A stretch of 34,489 nt of DNA from positions 1 to 34,489 of the forward strand of contig CAZHZT010000058.1 in the NCBI GenBank assembly GCA_964537285.1, written 5' to 3'. Below the pieces are notes generated by a model. The model made no database searches. It saw only the letters and a program-made list of their open reading frames with translations, and was not told the origin of the DNA. A program made the translations under genes and the position numbers. This DNA comes from CAZHZT01 sp964537285. Its GTDB lineage: Bacteria; Bacteroidota; Bacteroidia; Chitinophagales; Saprospiraceae. Below, in pieces: positions 32,025-34,489 of the stretch (position 1 is its first letter; each line of letters starts with the position of its first letter).

Positions 32025-32840
32025 TTAATCAACATTATCTAGATATTCCTTAAGATAACTATTCTCTAAATCCTCAGTTATAAATTTTACAATATATTCT
32101 GGTAACTTCCCTTTCCAAGCATCATCTTTGCTTTTTATTTTAAAAACACCGTAAGGGTCATTATCATCATGGTTTCTGCTGGCATTTATAAACTTACTAG
32201 TTTGTTCGGTAAATGGTAGACTAATATTCATAAATAATTCTTCTACTACCTTTCTGGTATTATTCAGGAGATTTGTGTATTTAACAATTTGAAACCTCGT
32301 TGGATATTTTTCATTTAGTGAATGAAACAAATGTGTTGTTGCCTTCCACTTTTCATACCCATAATATTCTTCTGGTTTATTGTTATTCTTTTTAGGTGCT
32401 GTTCTCCATTCCTCTTCAATCTTCCACCCAAGTTCATGCCTAAATTCTTTTGGAGCATTGAACCATGAGAAAAGATGTGCGAGCGGATTTCTTATTAAAC
32501 CAATAGCTGTGACTTCTGGATCTGTTTTTATCAAGTTTTCTAATATGTAATGATAACGCGTCTCTTTATAAGCAACAAACATCGGCTTTTCTTTCTTAAA
32601 CTCAGGAATTATATTCTTTGCTTTTTTTTCGGTTTGATCCATAAAGTCATCTTCTGTCGAAAGAAGCCTTTGTTTAAAACTGGATATTTTCTCATAGTCT
32701 GAATCTTGATCTAAAAATCCTTTTAAGGCGTAAGCAAACAAAGGTTGCATTTTATATATAACATTTGGGCAAGAATCAATTATGCTCCCGAGCCAAGTAG
32801 AGCCAGACCTGGGCATGGAGTGTAAGGCAATAAGCTTCAT
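32025..32840 (-). CDS. Sulfotransferase-family protein
   Basis: A 271-residue P-loop sulfotransferase. The PAPS 5'-phosphosulfate loop is IALHSMPRSGSTWLGSII at residues 4-21 and the 3'-phosphate region is AIGLIRNPLAHLFSWF in the middle. The ATG at 32840 forms an ATGA overlap with the stop of the methyltransferase gene, so the two are coupled and may decorate the same sugar. No signal sequence. It shares the MPRSGSTWL form of the loop rather than the GVPKGGTTS form of the copy at 22.1 kb, so the window's sulfotransferases come from different subgroups. Acceptor unknown. Confidence 0.88.
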   Translation of the reverse strand: MKLIALHSMPRSGSTWLGSIIDSCPNVIYKMQPLFAYALKGFLDQDSDYEKISSFKQRLLSTEDDFMDQTEKKAKNIIPEFKKEKPMFVAYKETRYHYILENLIKTDPEVTAIGLIRNPLAHLFSWFNAPKEFRHELGWKIEEEWRTAPKKNNNKPEEYYGYEKWKATTHLFHSLNEKYPTRFQIVKYTNLLNNTRKVVEELFMNISLPFTEQTSKFINASRNHDDNDPYGVFKIKSKDDAWKGKLPEYIVKFITEDLENSYLKEYLDNVD

Positions 32841-33478
32841 TTCTCAATTAATAGCTTTTCGATTATTTGAAAGTTGTTTTTATAACCTAAATGCTTCAAA
32901 AGATAAATAAAAAACTCTTTTTTATACCAAGTTCCGACATGATCCTCCTTATTGTATAGCTTTTCAAAATAAAAAGACTTATACTCAGCTTTAGAGTAAA
33001 AATTCCATTTTTGATCAATATCTGGAATGTCACTAATGTAAAATTTCCCTCCTAGGTCGAGGGAGTTTAAGCAATCTTTAATGATGCGCACAGCTTCACT
33101 CAAAGAAAAGTATTGTATGGAAAAATACCAAACTACTTTGTTGTAACTTGGTTTAGTAAAATCAAAAAAAGTTAGGTTTTGGCATATCTTTTCAATGTTT
33201 TCATCAGGTGGAATAAAGTTATCTAACAGCTTTTGAGAAATATCAACTGCAATCACTTTTTTTACCAAGGGAGCTAAGTACTGAGAAACCAGTCCATTCC
33301 CTGCGCAAATGTCTAATACGAAATCGTTCTTAGTTAGATTGAGTTTACTAATTATGTATTTTACTTCTTTTTCAAAAGATGCTAAGGAAACTGGTTTGCC
33401 AAATTTAGTTCTTCCGATGGTCGTTTGGGAATCAGATATGTTGACTTTTTTCCAGTAATTTATCCAATAATCAGACAT
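32837..33478 (-). CDS. Class I SAM-dependent methyltransferase
   Basis: A 213-residue Rossmann-fold methyltransferase. Motif I is FVLDICAGNGLVSQYLAP (about 53-70), followed by VIAVDISQKLLDNF with the acidic residue that binds SAM ribose, and a later VVWYFSIQYF in the motif IV position. The opening SDYWINYWKKVN is frequent in methyltransferases from polysaccharide clusters. It may O- or N-methylate a sugar; the target is unknown. The ATG at 33478 is clear, and it overlaps the downstream sulfotransferase start by four bases. A 252-base gap separates it from the WbqC-family gene upstream. Confidence 0.87.
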   Translation of the reverse strand: MSDYWINYWKKVNISDSQTTIGRTKFGKPVSLASFEKEVKYIISKLNLTKNDFVLDICAGNGLVSQYLAPLVKKVIAVDISQKLLDNFIPPDENIEKICQNLTFFDFTKPSYNKVVWYFSIQYFSLSEAVRIIKDCLNSLDLGGKFYISDIPDIDQKWNFYSKAEYKSFYFEKLYNKEDHVGTWYKKEFFIYLLKHLGYKNNFQIIEKLLIEK

Positions 33479-33730
33479 ACAAAGTAATTTAATTTGTTTT
33501 TGTTAAAATCAATATTGTTACAATATAGAACATTTTCAGTAGCGCAATTTCTATTTCTTTCTTCATTTATTAAACAATTGGTCGATTTTTTATAGGTATG
33601 GGTTGGTTTCACCTTGATTATGGTGTTCTCAAATAGGTAATGACAATATTTTATATTTTTTGAATGAAGATTTCAAAGCAGTTTTCAAAAAACTGTTTTT
33701 CATAGTATAAATCATGACCACTAATAGCCG
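33479..33730. other. AT-rich intergenic gap with a weak hairpin
   Basis: A 252-base gap between the WbqC-family and methyltransferase genes. It holds a 7-bp hairpin, CAGTTTT (33679-33685) and AAAACTG (33689-33695), followed by TTTTT on the plus strand. For leftward transcription there is no T-run after it, so a terminator role for the WbqC-family gene is doubtful. No coding remnant was recognised. Confidence 0.35.
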
Positions 33731-34435
33731 TTATACTAGTTCATATCTTTTTAGCATCTTTTCAATATCAACCTTGGAATTAAACATCATTACATCAATG
33801 ATTGAAAGATATGGGATAAACTCCTGCTTGAATTGTTTATATTCTGTAATTAAAGAATTTAAGAAGTTTAGTTTTATACTATTTTGAGCAAAATAAGATT
33901 TTCCATAGATTTCTTGTCCTCCAATTGCATTTATGTAGTAATTGGAATTTTCTTTTTTTGTGATGTAAATTAACCGATCTGCACGATCCATACCTTGGCT
34001 TTCAGGGTGTGAAATAGAAGAAAATTTAAATTGTTTATCCAATTTTAAATAGGTAGAAACTTTTAAAATACTTTCCGCTGCAAGTTGGGCAATGTTTTCA
34101 TGCTCCCCGGTTAATACCGTAGATACTAAGTTATAAACATCATCAAAATAGGGGGCTTTTTTGTAGCTTAGTTCAATTGTTGTTAATATTTCTTTAAACT
34201 TTTTATCATTTAAATCTACTTCAACCTCATTGATGAATTTATTCTGGCTAGCGCTAACACATGGGAAAGTAATCAGTCTTTTTGCACCGTTTACCAAAAT
34301 ATTATTTCTATTAATCCAGCCCCTTTTTATATAATTAACATCATCATAAAAAACAAACGTATCTACTGCATTAATTAATTGAAAATATCCTATATAAGGG
34401 AAAATATAGGGCTGCATTACTGCAATTTTTTTCAT
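33731..34435 (-). CDS. WbqC-family protein (second copy)
   Basis: A 234-residue WbqC-family protein. IAVMQPYIFPYIGYFQLINAV, FYDDVNYIKRGWINRNNIL, YYINAIGGQEIYGKSYF and IPYLSIIDVMMFNS mirror the same positions in the copy at 29602-30318, so the two are paralogues, though diverged over most of their length. Function unsettled; the family is tied to O-antigen and EPS clusters. The ATG at 34435 is the family start. It is the first complete gene at the right edge and the upstream 54 bases show no gene. It probably belongs to the unit with the methyltransferase and sulfotransferase, although a 252-base gap intervenes. Confidence 0.9.
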   Translation of the reverse strand: MKKIAVMQPYIFPYIGYFQLINAVDTFVFYDDVNYIKRGWINRNNILVNGAKRLITFPCVSASQNKFINEVEVDLNDKKFKEILTTIELSYKKAPYFDDVYNLVSTVLTGEHENIAQLAAESILKVSTYLKLDKQFKFSSISHPESQGMDRADRLIYITKKENSNYYINAIGGQEIYGKSYFAQNSIKLNFLNSLITEYKQFKQEFIPYLSIIDVMMFNSKVDIEKMLKRYELV

Positions 34436-34489
34436 GCTAGTGGATTAAGTTGTAAGTTTTTCCACACATAAATTTTGGAGTTTTCGAGC

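Noticed and set aside
33679..33700. Hairpin followed by T-run as a terminator of the WbqC-family gene
   Set aside because: The T-run is on the plus strand, while the gene is read leftwards; the stem is also AT-rich and weak.

Overview
The window is a large, almost entirely leftward (minus-strand) surface-polysaccharide gene cluster. Family content, AT-rich composition, absence of clear Shine-Dalgarno sites before well-supported starts, and IS3/IS110 relics suggest a member of the Bacteroidota, perhaps Saprospiraceae-like or another environmental lineage. This is inference; no rRNA or taxonomic marker is present. No tRNA, rRNA or CRISPR array was seen.

Layout in transcription order (right to left). 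34.4-32.0 kb: a WbqC-family protein, a SAM methyltransferase and a sulfotransferase. 32.0-28.9 kb: a decayed zone with a dead IS3 element, the first 26 codons of a BKACE-like gene joined to the last ~45 codons of a DegT-type aminotransferase, an intact second WbqC-family gene, and a NeuD/PglD-like acetyltransferase split by one amber codon. 28.9-27.4 kb: a family-2 glycosyltransferase, a palindromic MITE-like element and a 23-codon IS110 transposase stub. 27.3-16.5 kb: three sulfotransferases or sulfotransferase-like proteins, a nitroreductase-like protein coupled to a polysaccharide pyruvyl transferase, one GT2 and four GT4 glycosyltransferases. 16.2-10.7 kb: a membrane-anchored FG-GAP/ASPIC protein, a GT4, a WaaE-like GT2 and an O-antigen polymerase/ligase. 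10.5-9.4 kb: a second degenerate IS3 element. 9.3-4.0 kb: a two-domain oxidoreductase, a heparinase II/III-like protein and a WbuB-like GT4. 3.9-2.3 kb: an AAA ATPase/DUF4143 gene preceded by a perfect palindrome, followed by the C-terminal third of a second, nearly identical WbuB-like gene. 2.2-0.5 kb: a DPM1-like GT2 and a WlbA/WbpB-type UDP-sugar dehydrogenase. 0.5-0 kb: non-coding DNA with tandem palindromes, hairpins and a terminator for rightward transcription.

Together these genes would build and decorate a sulfated, probably pyruvylated polysaccharide containing an N-acetylated hexuronic acid. WlbA and the two-domain oxidoreductase would make or modify nucleotide sugars, the glycosyltransferases would assemble the repeat unit, the Wzy/WaaL-like protein would polymerise or ligate it, and the sulfotransferases, pyruvyl transferase and methyltransferase would decorate it. 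No initiating sugar-phosphate transferase, Wzx flippase or Wza/Wzc export gene is visible, so the cluster continues outside the window. Many genes overlap by 1-14 bases, which suggests long polycistronic units.

The best leads are the ATPase insertion with its palindrome and Walker B substitution, the recombination scar and shared leader at 29.5-30.6 kb, the palindromic element at 27.5-27.7 kb, the set of four sulfotransferases, and the intergenic repeat arrays bracketing the heparinase-like gene.
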